64,000 nt of DNA from an uncultured Reyranella sp. (GTDB lineage: Bacteria > Pseudomonadota > Alphaproteobacteria > Reyranellales > Reyranellaceae). Below the pieces are notes generated by a model. The model did no database searches. It saw nothing but the letters and a program-made list of their open reading frames with translations, and was not told the DNA's origin. Every line of letters begins with the position of its first letter. Position 1 is the first letter of the stretch. Made by a program: the position numbers and the translations under genes. This document shows positions 35,227 to 43,590 of the stretch, one piece after another. Location of the stretch: assembly GCF_945957355.1 (NCBI RefSeq), contig NZ_CAMFKM010000001.1, forward strand, positions 1 to 64,000, written 5' to 3'.

Positions 35227-35607
35227 TCAGCGACGATCGTCGTCATAGCGATAGCGGTGATCGGCCGGATGGCGCACTTCCGGAAGCCTGAGCCAAGCTC
35301 TTACGAGATCCATTCGCAGCATGGCTTCATGGTCTTTGTCCTCTTCGCACAAGCGGAGCGCCAGCCGTAGTTGGCCGCGCATATACCAGACCTCGAGCGG
35401 TGTATGGACGTGATCGGGCGGCTCGGGCTTGCCTGGCACGGCGATGGATCGCCACTCTGATACCAAGTCATCAAGCGCCTTGCGGCATGTGTCAGTGGCC
35501 CGTGCAATACCAGGCAGGGCGATAGTCGCAATGACCAAGACTCCGAGGCATATCGCGCTGCTGATGCCTTTCCTGCCCGGATGTCCCGATTGTCGCTCAT
35601 TCTTCAT
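35227..35607 (-). CDS. Secreted helical protein of unknown function
   Basis: The start at 35607 gives 126 residues with a signal peptide (ISSAICLGVLVIATIALPGI) and a mature helical domain. That domain contains two cysteines (TDTCRKALDDL, LALRLCEEDKDH) and the motif TPLEVWYMRGQLRLAL. It overlaps the upstream methyltransferase-like gene by 11 bp, so the two are probably co-translated. I do not recognise the family. Confidence 0.6.
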   Translation of the reverse strand: MKNERQSGHPGRKGISSAICLGVLVIATIALPGIARATDTCRKALDDLVSEWRSIAVPGKPEPPDHVHTPLEVWYMRGQLRLALRLCEEDKDHEAMLRMDLVRAWLRLPEVRHPADHRYRYDDDRR

Positions 35608-36289
35608 CGTTCGCAGTCCGGCGAGAGGGTACGAAAAAGAGTCTCGATAGCCGCGGGACAAAGCCAGGAACGTCGCGTCGATAGCGTTCATACAGACTGC
35701 CGAATTCGGCGGCGGCAGCCCGCTCCTCGACGCGAGCCAAGCGCACATACATGAAGACGAGTACGGGGAACATCCCCAGAGTCAACAAGGTCGGCCACTG
35801 AAGCAGGAAGCCATACATCACAAGGATGAAGCCGACGTATTGGGGATGACGCATGTATCCATAAACGCCAGTCGTGACCAGCTGGTGCTGTCGTTGGCCC
35901 TGATAGAGCGCCTTCCAGCCTACTGATATCAGCAAGAAGCCCGCACCGATGAAGAGGAAGCTCAACACGTGGAACCGGCCGGCGTGTGGATTAGCCTGCC
36001 AGCCAAACATCATCTCGAGAAGATGACCGGCGTCGTGGGAGAACCAGTCGACATTAGGGAATCGACTCTGCAACCGGCCTGACAAGACGTAGATCGTCAG
36101 CGGAAAGCCATACATTTCGGCGAACAGGGCAACCAAGAAGGCACTGAAGGCGCCAAAGGAACGCCAGTCTCGCCCTGTATGCGGCTTGAAAAAGGTGAAG
36201 GCGAATTCGATGAAGATCACCGAGTTGACGATGACCAGAGACCTGAGCCCACAGGCAGGAGAGTGATCTTGCAAGATCGCCTTCGTCAT
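35597..36289 (-). CDS. Isoprenylcysteine carboxyl methyltransferase-like membrane protein
   Basis: This 230-residue membrane protein has the ICMT/PEMT signature: GVYGYMRHPQYVGFILVMYG, then ARVEERAAAAEFGSLYERYR. These residues form the SAM-binding pocket in the family. Bacterial members are often found beside metal-efflux or DUF2933 genes, and their substrate (lipid, amine or small molecule) is not known. It begins exactly at the stop of the DUF2933 gene (TGATG). Confidence 0.85.
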   Translation of the reverse strand: MTKAILQDHSPACGLRSLVIVNSVIFIEFAFTFFKPHTGRDWRSFGAFSAFLVALFAEMYGFPLTIYVLSGRLQSRFPNVDWFSHDAGHLLEMMFGWQANPHAGRFHVLSFLFIGAGFLLISVGWKALYQGQRQHQLVTTGVYGYMRHPQYVGFILVMYGFLLQWPTLLTLGMFPVLVFMYVRLARVEERAAAAEFGSLYERYRRDVPGFVPRLSRLFFVPSRRTANDEE

Positions 36290-36531
36290 CAGTCGGGATG
36301 GGTTTCGTCAAGCCGATCATCAGCGTTGCGTCGCTGCCCGCCGTGACCGCCGTGCCCATAATGCATGAAGAGATGCATCACAAGACACAGCAAGAGAACG
36401 AGGAAGGGCAGAACACCTAGAACGTGCGCTCGGTGTTCGGTAAGCAGGAGAAAGCCGCCTGCAGCGAGGAAGCCGATCAGCACCCACGGGAACGGTTGAC
36501 GCCACCAAGCTGGCTTATTTGTATGATCCAC
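36289..36531 (-). CDS. DUF2933 small membrane protein
   Basis: This 80-residue protein starts with GTG at 36531. It has two membrane segments (PWVLIGFLAAGGFLLLTEHR, then LGVLPFLVLLLCLVMHLFMH) and a His/Gly tail (HYGHGGHGGQRR). This matches the DUF2933 pattern WW...LLTEHRAH...CPLMHLFMHGGHG. The family accompanies metal-resistance genes. The histidine cluster suggests metal contact. The open frame extends further upstream, but without similarity. Confidence 0.78.
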   Translation of the reverse strand: MDHTNKPAWWRQPFPWVLIGFLAAGGFLLLTEHRAHVLGVLPFLVLLLCLVMHLFMHYGHGGHGGQRRNADDRLDETHPD

Positions 36532-36813
36532 TTGTCGGTCGGCCCCTCTGTGTTGATCGAGGCGCGCCGCCAGAAGTCGTTGGGCGCTTCGAGCGTGGCC
36601 CCTTCTGAGGAACGCGTGCACTGGCGCGCGCTGTAGATCCGCGAATGGCTGGGCGTCTTGCCATTGACCATGGTAGATGAGCCGCAAGTCGGGGGCTTGT
36701 GAGAATGCAGGAGCCCGTGATTGTTAAACAGCGGACCAAGGTTCCGAAACCACCAACGAAATACGGTTTGAGCGATGAGGGATGAACCTTACTGGTAGTT
36801 CACCCTTCGCTGA

Positions 36814-36829
36814 TATCCAATTTGGGACA
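36814..36829. promoter_or_regulatory. 16-bp palindrome, site 3
   Basis: TATCCAATTTGGGACA differs from the family consensus at one position. It lies about 283 bp upstream of the DUF2933-methyltransferase operon and downstream of the cytochrome stop. An enhancer-like distance is therefore possible. Confidence 0.65.
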
Positions 36830-36903
36830 TCGCCAGAGGTATTCGCTTGAGCGCAACAATGCGAAGCGTCGAGCCCTCTTCTCTTTTCCGTATGTCCACT
36901 CCC

Positions 36904-37644
36904 CTAGTGATGTTTGTACCAGCCCACCCCCCTGATGTCGTTCCAAGCATCAGTTTGATGGCAGAGATAGCATTGCTCGACCCGGGCATGCTCTTGGCCC
37001 GCCACCTTCTTCGAGACCATCTCGAAGTGACCCATGTAATGACTGGGCGGAGCTTGATGGCACTGCGCGCACTCGGTCGAACTGGGCGACGGGTGTTTGA
37101 AGCCGGCCACATTCCACGTCACCGTCGAATGGCAGGCAGCGCACTCCTTACCGAACAGGTCGCGGTGCGGACTGCGGTTGCTGTGACAGGCGAAGCAATC
37201 GAGCGTGCCCAGGTCAGTGGACGCGTGACCCGACAGTGGCGCAAACCAGGGAGACGGTTGGTTCACAAGCCTCGAGCGCCCAATTGCGATCAGAGCATCG
37301 TGGTCCATGCGGGTCGGACGGACTTCACCCAAATGCTCGACGTGGCATGTCGCACAGGTCTGAATGGTCGCGTGAAAGGCCGTCGATTCGCGGGCGAGCG
37401 TCGTAGCGTCGGCCGCATGACATGAGATGCAGGCTGCGGCTTCCGCGCCCTTGACCGGCGTATGGCACGCCTCGCACTGATTGGAGAGAAAGGCATGCTT
37501 GGTTGAAAGGGCGCCCGGCCTCACCAATGTGGCCCAGTGAGGCAAGCTGGCCGATCCCTTACGATAGACGGTACCGACAGCTATGATAGAGCTGGCGACA
37601 GTCGCCGTTACAAGCGATAGGTAAATAAGCGCCTTCCATTTCAT
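36904..37644 (-). CDS. Seven-haem membrane-anchored cytochrome c
   Basis: This 246-residue protein has one N-terminal membrane anchor (residues 5-26) and seven CXXCH haem-binding sites at about 57, 72, 97, 150, 168, 192 and 225. It resembles the cytochrome c3/NapC-NrfH-like multihaem group in spacing and in its single anchor. The C-terminus ends WYKHH. It should carry electrons in the periplasm. It overlaps the haem-b-like membrane gene by 4 bp (ATGA), which itself lies just after the flavin/ferredoxin fusion gene, so the three form one unit. Confidence 0.9.
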   Translation of the reverse strand: MKWKALIYLSLVTATVASSIIAVGTVYRKGSASLPHWATLVRPGALSTKHAFLSNQCEACHTPVKGAEAAACISCHAADATTLARESTAFHATIQTCATCHVEHLGEVRPTRMDHDALIAIGRSRLVNQPSPWFAPLSGHASTDLGTLDCFACHSNRSPHRDLFGKECAACHSTVTWNVAGFKHPSPSSTECAQCHQAPPSHYMGHFEMVSKKVAGQEHARVEQCYLCHQTDAWNDIRGVGWYKHH

Positions 37645-38321
37645 GGAAGCCACCGCAGCCCATAATAGATGCCCCCGCCGATATGCAGCAACAGGAGCCC
37701 GTACATTAGAATCGACGCGACGATGTGGACGACAATCCATCGACCGGCGATACGTTTGGCGGTGTCGCGCATCCCGAGCGAGTATTCGATGTCTGCAATC
37801 GCATCGACGAGTGTCAGGATAGGGACATCCGGTGCGGCTGCGCCGACAGTGGCTTGGCGCCCGAGGTGAAGCGCGATGCGATCATAGGCCGTGCGTAACG
37901 TCCCGAGCAGCGCCTGCTGCCGGCGTACTTCCGTCCCGAGATGTGCAAGATAGTAACGGCCGATAAAGCCCGTCCCGATCACAATCACAATATCCGCAAT
38001 CAGCGCGATGCCCAGGCCGCTTTGATATTTGTGTCCCGAATGCAGGATGGCAATCAGGGATGCTAGAAGCCCGCCGTAGATGTGGAAGCTAAGAAGGCGG
38101 CCCAGCGAAACATGCCGCGTCACGCGAACTTTCAGCCAACCGATGTACTTGACGGCGGGGTAGACGAGCGCCAGCAGCATGAAAGTTGCTGCCATGATCC
38201 CCAGTACTCCGCCGGCCAGGCTGCCCGCAAAGCGCGGCGAAACGTGCAAGAGATAGCCAGGCGCAAGGAAGAGCAGCAGTGTTCCGAGCGCCAGGACGAC
38301 AACTCGCTCTTTGTCGCCCAT
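37641..38321 (-). CDS. Cytochrome b-like/ferric-reductase-like membrane protein
   Basis: This 226-residue protein has five or six membrane helices. Histidines face each other in two helices as in haem-b quinone or ferric reductases: LLSFHIYGG and IAILHSGHKY in the middle, IVVHIVASILMYGLLLLHIG at the end. A soluble loop of about 60 residues sits between helices. With the FAD/2Fe-2S protein upstream and the multihaem cytochrome downstream, it is the likely transmembrane electron carrier. The exact family is uncertain. Confidence 0.78.
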   Translation of the reverse strand: MGDKERVVVLALGTLLLFLAPGYLLHVSPRFAGSLAGGVLGIMAATFMLLALVYPAVKYIGWLKVRVTRHVSLGRLLSFHIYGGLLASLIAILHSGHKYQSGLGIALIADIVIVIGTGFIGRYYLAHLGTEVRRQQALLGTLRTAYDRIALHLGRQATVGAAAPDVPILTLVDAIADIEYSLGMRDTAKRIAGRWIVVHIVASILMYGLLLLHIGGGIYYGLRWLP

Positions 38322-38322
38322 G

Positions 38323-40239
38323 TCAGGCGTCGACCGTGATGTCGCCCAGAGAATGGGCTTGGCAGGCGAGTATTATCCCGGACGCCTTATCGTCGTCCGT
38401 CAGCGCGTTTTGAACCTCCATAGCAACCTGACCAGCCAGCAACTTGGTCTTGCAGAGGCCACAGGTCCCTACGCGGCAGGAATAGTCGATCGGCACGCCG
38501 ATCGACTCCGCCACCTCAAGGACCGTCTTGTCGGGCGGGAGAGGCGCTGATTTGTGAGACCGGTCGAAGGAGATGGTCGCCGTCGCCGGACCCGCCACCG
38601 GTATGGATTCCATCAACGGAGGTGTGGCAGCCTCGACCCGCTCGACAAGCTCCGTCACCATCAAAGGTGGCGGTGGGGGCGGCAGAGGACGCGGCGGCGG
38701 CACGGCCCCGGTGGCCGGACCAAAAGCTTCAGTCTTGACCTGGTTGGCTGGCACACCCAATTCGCTCAGGATGCGCCGTATAGCCTCCATCATGGGCGGT
38801 GGACCGCACAGGTGCACGCGTCGACTTTCTAGTGAAGGTACTGCATGGGCGAGTGCGTCCTTCGTTATCTGGCCTTCCAAGCCCATCCATGCTGATCCTT
38901 CCGACCTCGCGCCGACCGACGCCACAACATGAAGCTTGGGATGACGGCACTGCAGGTACTCGAGCTCTTCACGGAAGATCAGCTCGTCGGTGTTCCGTGC
39001 AGCAAGGATCAGGAAGATCTCGCCTGGCCAGCTCATGTCCGTCAGATAGCGGATCACGCACATCATGGGCGTGATACCGACGCCGCCGGCGATCAGGACG
39101 ATACTTTCGGCGTTTCCCCCATCGAAGGTGAACACACCCGAGGGGCCACGAAGCTGCAGCACGCTGCCAGGCACGACGCTGTCGTGCAGGAAGCGTGAAT
39201 ACGCCCCCTCCTCCTCGCGCTTGACGGTGACCTCCACGTACGAGGTCCGTGTTGGTGGCGAGGCGATCGTGTAGGATCGGCGCACCAGTCTGCCGTCGAT
39301 CTGCGCTGAGAAAGTCAAGAACTGGCCGGGGGCATAGGAGAACGGGATAGCGCCACCTCCTGGCTCAACCAGCCGGAAGGTCTTTACGAGAGGTGTTTCA
39401 CGAACAATGCTGGCGACGCGCAGCGTTCCGGACCATGTCGATATAGACGTTGGAGGCGATGGTAGCGGAGGTGACTGCTGGACCTTTGTCGACGGCGGTG
39501 GTGGAGGGGATACCGCTGGAGTCGTGGGCGTAGGGGAGGCAGAGATCGGTACGGGCGCACGACCCTGCGCTGGTTGGGGGCCGGCTGGTCGAGTCAAACG
39601 ATTGACCAAAGCAAGCGAGCGATGTCGACGCCCAACACCGACGACAAGCATCGTCAGCGCGAACAGCAGTACCACCGTCATGGAGACGATGTGGAACCAA
39701 GACAGGTTGAGCGGTCCAACCTCTTCTTGTACTGGCGAGGTCGGCCGAGCGAGATTCATCTGGTCACGGAACCAGCTCAAGGCAATCTCGTGGGGCGGAC
39801 TCCCCTCTGCGAGCGCACGCAACGCTGATGTGCCGCTCTCGATCTCTGCCAACGCAGCACGCTGGCGAGACAAGGCGGCTGACATTGCGGCCGCGTCATT
39901 ATTCATCGCAGCGCGGTGATAATCGTCCTGCCCCTGTACGAGTGCCGCGTTGCCGGCGACAATTCGGGCTCGCGCGTCCGTCTCTATCTTGAGACGGGCT
40001 TCCGGGGTCATGACCGGCAACTCCATCAGCTGGGGATAGAGCTGCTTTCTGGGTGGGCCGCCCATCATCGTGCCCATCATCTCCATGCCGCCGGCGGATG
40101 ATGGTGCCGGTTGGCCGGCAGACGGAGCGGACGGCGTCTGACCGGGATGATGCTCGGAATGGGAATCTGCGGGCTGTGCAGCAGCGGGAGCTGCACCTCC
40201 AAAAACGGCTACCGCCAGAAGCATCAAGCCACGGCGCAT
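38323..40239 (-). CDS. Fusion protein: periplasmic Spy-like domain, membrane helix, flavin reductase, [2Fe-2S] ferredoxin
   Basis: This 638-residue protein starts at 40239 (a GTG at 40275 is an alternative). In order it has a signal peptide (MLLAVAVFGGAAPAAAQP) and a helical Met-rich Spy/LTXXQ-like domain to about residue 170. A membrane helix follows (SMTVVLLFALTMLVVGVG), then a Pro-rich linker. Next comes an FNR-type FAD/NAD(P)H module (RSYTIASPP, IAGGVGITPMM, HLCGPPPMMEAI), then a second Pro-rich linker. The C-terminus is a plant-type ferredoxin with CRVGTCGLC near 588 and the last Cys near 626. The redox half should be cytoplasmic and the Spy-like half periplasmic. Confidence 0.88.
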   Translation of the reverse strand: MRRGLMLLAVAVFGGAAPAAAQPADSHSEHHPGQTPSAPSAGQPAPSSAGGMEMMGTMMGGPPRKQLYPQLMELPVMTPEARLKIETDARARIVAGNAALVQGQDDYHRAAMNNDAAAMSAALSRQRAALAEIESGTSALRALAEGSPPHEIALSWFRDQMNLARPTSPVQEEVGPLNLSWFHIVSMTVVLLFALTMLVVGVGRRHRSLALVNRLTRPAGPQPAQGRAPVPISASPTPTTPAVSPPPPPSTKVQQSPPLPSPPTSISTWSGTLRVASIVRETPLVKTFRLVEPGGGAIPFSYAPGQFLTFSAQIDGRLVRRSYTIASPPTRTSYVEVTVKREEEGAYSRFLHDSVVPGSVLQLRGPSGVFTFDGGNAESIVLIAGGVGITPMMCVIRYLTDMSWPGEIFLILAARNTDELIFREELEYLQCRHPKLHVVASVGARSEGSAWMGLEGQITKDALAHAVPSLESRRVHLCGPPPMMEAIRRILSELGVPANQVKTEAFGPATGAVPPPRPLPPPPPPLMVTELVERVEAATPPLMESIPVAGPATATISFDRSHKSAPLPPDKTVLEVAESIGVPIDYSCRVGTCGLCKTKLLAGQVAMEVQNALTDDDKASGIILACQAHSLGDITVDA

Positions 40240-40474
40240 CGCCTTATTGCGGGCCGGCGGATATTCACTCTTCACCGCTGCTTCCCAATATTACTCGATG
40301 TTCTTGACACACCTTTGCTGGACGCTCTGCACGCGTTGCCCCTTCAACAGATTGACGAGCGACGTTGACTTCAGGATGAACAACCCTGCCCCGCATGGTT
40401 ACAAGCATCCTTGCCTACTGCCCGACCTTTTCCGCATCGGTTCTGCGTCTATTGATCAACGAGGCGAATTGCGC

Positions 40475-40490
40475 TGTCCAATTTGAGACA
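40475..40490. promoter_or_regulatory. 16-bp palindrome, site 4
   Basis: TGTCCAATTTGAGACA lies about 235 bp before the ATG of the minus-strand fusion gene. It is one base away from the consensus of the five-site family. Confidence 0.7.
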
Positions 40491-40709
40491 CATATGCAGA
40501 TTTCTAGCGTGATCTGCCGCCTGCCGGGCCCTCAATGGCGCCCCCTCAATCTGCTCGACCTGGGACTGTCGCGATCGCTTAGGGCATCAAGCTTGGCGAG
40601 TTCACTCCCACCGCAATAGCCTCGGCCCCTGAGATGTCCGGCGCAGAAACGGGCGGCCTATTGCTTTGCCGCATGTCCCTGTACGAGCCCGCCGCAAAAT
40701 TCGCGCACG

Positions 40710-40725
40710 TGTCCCAAATGGGACA
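40710..40725. promoter_or_regulatory. 16-bp palindrome, site 5
   Basis: TGTCCCAAATGGGACA is a perfect 6-bp-arm inverted repeat around AAAT. It lies about 262 bp before the plus-strand Spy-like gene. Its TGT-N10-ACA form is also that of NifA-type enhancer sites. Confidence 0.75.
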
Positions 40726-40986
40726 GCGTGATCAGCCTCGTCGGCCGAATACTTTCAAATGCATCGCAACGAGGCACGGCACGGCCAGAAGGCTGGCTCT
40801 AGAGGGGGATTGACGTGAAAGCACGCCGACCGCCCGGAACCGCTCAAACACATATTGCTACGTCACTGGCCACGAACGGCATTGCCTCAACTTAGAGGAC
40901 GCCCGACTGCCCCGCGTTCCGCGCCGCTGCGAAAGAGCAGGCAACCACGTAGCTGACAAACTGGCTTTCAGAAGAAAGGAACTCCC

Positions 40987-41700
40987 ATGACACGTATGAA
41001 CTTCTTGTCTGCTGCAAGCCTAGCGACGATGGCGACCATCGTACTTGCCCCGGCGATCGGTTCTTCGCAGACCCTCGATCCGACAAAGACCGTCGTTGCG
41101 CAGATGATGGACGACGATAAGGGCATGAAGGGTATGAAGGGCCAAGGCGGGCAAGGCCAGGGCATGCAGAGCCAGGGAAAGAGCATGGGCATGGAAGGCC
41201 ATAACATGGGAGGCTCGGGCATGCAGAACATGCAGACACCTGGTGATTGCTCTGGCGGACAGTGCGGAGCGATGCAAGGTCCTGGCGTGCAGGGTCAAGT
41301 GGCTGGGCCAATGGGACCCGGAGCCATGATGGGCCCCCAGATGATGCAGATGATGATGCAAACCCGCATGATGGATCTGCCCACGGACCACATCGACGGT
41401 CGCATCGCCTACCTTCATGCTGAGCTGAAGATCACCGAACCGCAGATGCCGGCATGGACCGAGTTTGCGACCGTTATGCGAACGAATGCAAAGCGCGTCG
41501 AATACGCCCAAAAAGGCCAGCCGCAGCGGACCACGACAACCGCCGCCGACCGACTGGACGATCAAGAGCGCTGGCTCACGGTGCGCCTGGAAAGCGTGAA
41601 GGCGTTGAAGTCCGCCTACGCGAAGCTCTATGCGGCACTCGACGACAAGCAGAAGAAAATCGCCAACGAACTCATCGCGCCGCACATGGGCATTCGGTAG
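40987..41700 (+). CDS. Periplasmic Spy/CpxP-like protein with Met/Gly-rich segment
   Basis: This 237-residue protein has a signal peptide (AASLATMATIVLAPAIGSSQ). A long low-complexity region at residues 40-125 is rich in Met, Gly and Gln (DDDKGMKGMKGQGGQGQGM, MMQMMMQTRMM). The C-terminal helical domain contains the LTXXQ-like signature (LKITEPQMPAWTEF) and a second helix KLYAALDDKQKKI. Spy-like proteins chaperone or sense metals in the periplasm. The methionine run suggests Cu(I) or Ag(I) binding. It is divergent from the fusion gene, which has a related domain. Confidence 0.78.
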   Translation: MTRMNFLSAASLATMATIVLAPAIGSSQTLDPTKTVVAQMMDDDKGMKGMKGQGGQGQGMQSQGKSMGMEGHNMGGSGMQNMQTPGDCSGGQCGAMQGPGVQGQVAGPMGPGAMMGPQMMQMMMQTRMMDLPTDHIDGRIAYLHAELKITEPQMPAWTEFATVMRTNAKRVEYAQKGQPQRTTTTAADRLDDQERWLTVRLESVKALKSAYAKLYAALDDKQKKIANELIAPHMGIR

Positions 41701-41860
41701 CAAGCGAGCGCACCGTGGCCCCCCGGCGATATCGCGTCCTCGGCTGATGTAAACCCAGTATCCCCCAACCTCAGCAGGGGGCGCGATATCGTTTTCTTAC
41801 CGCATTGGTGTCGCCAAAAGCCAACTAAGAGACCGTCGCTAGTCGGAAGGAGGCGGCGCC

Positions 41861-42240
41861 ATGGGAGCCCGTCCATCGCTCTACGAAGAATTACGAAGCC
41901 AAGGTGTATCACGGCGCGGCTTCCTGAAGTTCTGTGGGTACATGAGCTCGGTGCTAGCCTTGCCGGCGGGAAGCGCGGAAGTGATTGCGCAAGCTCTTGC
42001 GTCCAAGCCCCGGCCAAGCGTGATCTGGCTGTCGGTACAAGAATGCACCGGCTGCAGCGAATCGTTGCTTCGCTCCTTCGAGCCAACTCTGGAGAGTTTG
42101 ATCCTCGACTCCATCTCGTTGGTCTACCACCACGTGCTTCAATCGGCAGCCGGCGCAGCGGCGGAGGCAGCGCGCGATCGGGCGATCGAGCAGAATTGGT
42201 GCAAGTAATTCCTCATCGTCGATGGCTCAATTCCCGGAAA
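41861..42240 (+). pseudogene. [NiFe]-hydrogenase small subunit, N-terminal fragment
   Basis: The frame opens with a Tat signal (VSRRGFLKFCGYMSSVLALP) and the first cluster motif (VIWLSVQECTGCSESLLRSF), as in uptake hydrogenase small subunits. At 42206 a TAA replaces the Tyr codon of the conserved KY, and the frame continues FLIVDGSIPGKDAG before similarity ends. Later cysteines, the large subunit and maturation genes are missing. It is a dead fragment with a good ribosome site still in front. Confidence 0.85.
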
Positions 42241-42363
42241 GGATGCGGGCGCGCGGTCAACGACCGGAGGCAAGGCAGGCCTGTCGCTGGTCCAAATGCG
42301 CGCCGGTGCAGTATCCTTATGGGAGCAGCACCTTCGCTTGAAGCGCAGATGAGCGTCTTTTGA

Positions 42364-42837
42364 CATATCTTGCAGAGGTGCGCGGAAGCGAGGGACAGAA
42401 TTCTCATTGTCCATAGTGTGAGAAGCGTCCTCAAAGTCTTGGACATGGTCAAACGACATCTGCCACAGGATCGTAGTGCGGTCGTGCTCCGCTGCTTTAC
42501 GGGCAGCAGGAGCGAAGCACGGCGCGCCGCCGCATTGGGATGCTACATCTCGGTCAATGCGCAAATGATCCGCCCCGAGCACGGTCGCACCCTTTTCGCC
42601 GACCTTCCGTTGAATCGGATCGTGACGGAGACCGTTGGTCCTTTCTCCCAAGTCGACGGCCGCCCGCCGGAGCCAGCGGATGTGCGAGCGGCGGTCGGGG
42701 CGATTGCCGGCGCTCGCAACTTGCCTAAGGAAGCGGTCACCGGAGCGATCCACACCAACCCCCAGTCTTTACTGTGTACATGTTTGCAACCAACATCGTT
42801 GACTCAGGGGGCGCTCGAAACGGTCCACGTTTACTAA
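42364..42837 (+). pseudogene. QatD/TatD-like nuclease, C-terminal remnant
   Basis: The frame reads HILQRCAEARDRILIVHSVR, then RSEARRAAALGCYISVNAQM, then NRIVTETVGPFSQVDGRPPE. This is the second half of a TatD-type metal hydrolase, closest in style to QatD of the Qat anti-phage system (HSVRS, SVNAQML, FxQVDGRP). The N-terminal metal-binding half is absent. Two core positions are changed: HWFTGS has become RCFTGS, and ETDGP has become ETVGP, losing the metal-binding Asp. No qatABC genes are nearby. Confidence 0.65.
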
Positions 42838-43377
42838 GCGGTCACCGACGAGGTTCACGCAAGGAGAGGTCCGACCGCGTTCAGGATCATTGTTGCCCAG
42901 GCACTTCGCGGCACGGCATTCGGCAAAGGAGTCGCGCCGAACAGCCGGAACGCCTTTGCCAATACCTTGGTCAAGAAAGCCTCCTGGGCGTCGGCAGGCC
43001 AGTCTCGCAGCGTGCGATTGAAGAGAAGTTGGGCGGACGGGCGGCCTCACCAGCCACTGGAAACCGCACGTCGTCGAAGCAAGCGAAGCCGAGTTCCGCC
43101 CCGCGTATAGGCAGGGCACGGAAATGACTAAAGACGAGGTTGGCTCGGCGCAAAACGAACGCCCAGGCGCGGAAACTCCATGGCAAGGTCGACGCCACGT
43201 TTGAGGGAACTACTGTAGGTGATGATAGGCGAGCCCGTGACCATCCGAAATTCGCCGGTATCCTTAAAGTACGTCCTCACGTTCTCGCTCTCGCGCGGAG
43301 CGTTCATCACCGACGAAATCCAGTAACGCACGTAACCCTCGCTCGTGGGTCCGAAGTCGCCCCTGTACTCACAAACG
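42838..43377. other. Decayed stretch without recognised genes
   Basis: This lies between the TatD remnant and the IS30 fragment. A minus-strand ORF (43128-43406) gives 92 residues, partly overlapping the IS30 end. It shows no family that I can name and is probably a chance or truncated frame. Confidence 0.45.
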
Positions 43378-43379
43378 AA

Positions 43380-43590
43380 GTGCAACACCAGCTTATGGTT
43401 TTGCAATGGGAAAACGATATGATCACCTCAGCCTTGAAGAGCGGTGCCAGGTTACCGGGCTACACGAGGCCGGCTATTCGACCCGCCAGATCGGCGGCAG
43501 CTCTGGATCGCGCGCCATCGAGCATCTCTCGGGAGCTGAAGCGCAATCGCGGCAAGCAGGTCGGTTACAAGCCGGCCTACGCCTATATCT
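43380..43590 (+). pseudogene. IS30-family transposase, N-terminal fragment
   Basis: The start codon at 43406 opens GKRYDHLSLEERCQVTGLHE, then AGYSTRQIGG. After a frame change the sequence reads ALDRAPSSISRELKRNRGKQ, then VGYKPAYA. This is the HTH region of IS30 transposases. The catalytic domain is gone, replaced directly by IS630 sequence. GAAGTGCAACACC just upstream may be the element's terminal repeat. Confidence 0.82.

Larger units (their letters stand above)
40240..40986. other. Long divergent intergenic region with two regulatory palindromes
   Basis: About 750 bp separate the fusion gene (minus) from the Spy-like gene (plus). No ORF in it resembles a known protein. It holds two copies of the 16-bp palindrome, listed separately. 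A weak sigma-54-like element (AGGCAACCACGTAGC, near 40939) precedes the plus-strand gene. Confidence 0.6.

Noticed and set aside
43128..43406. 92-residue minus-strand ORF beside the IS30 fragment
   Set aside because: Its N-terminus is IS30 end sequence, so it is not an original start. No family is recognised. It may be a scrap of a real gene, but this cannot be supported.
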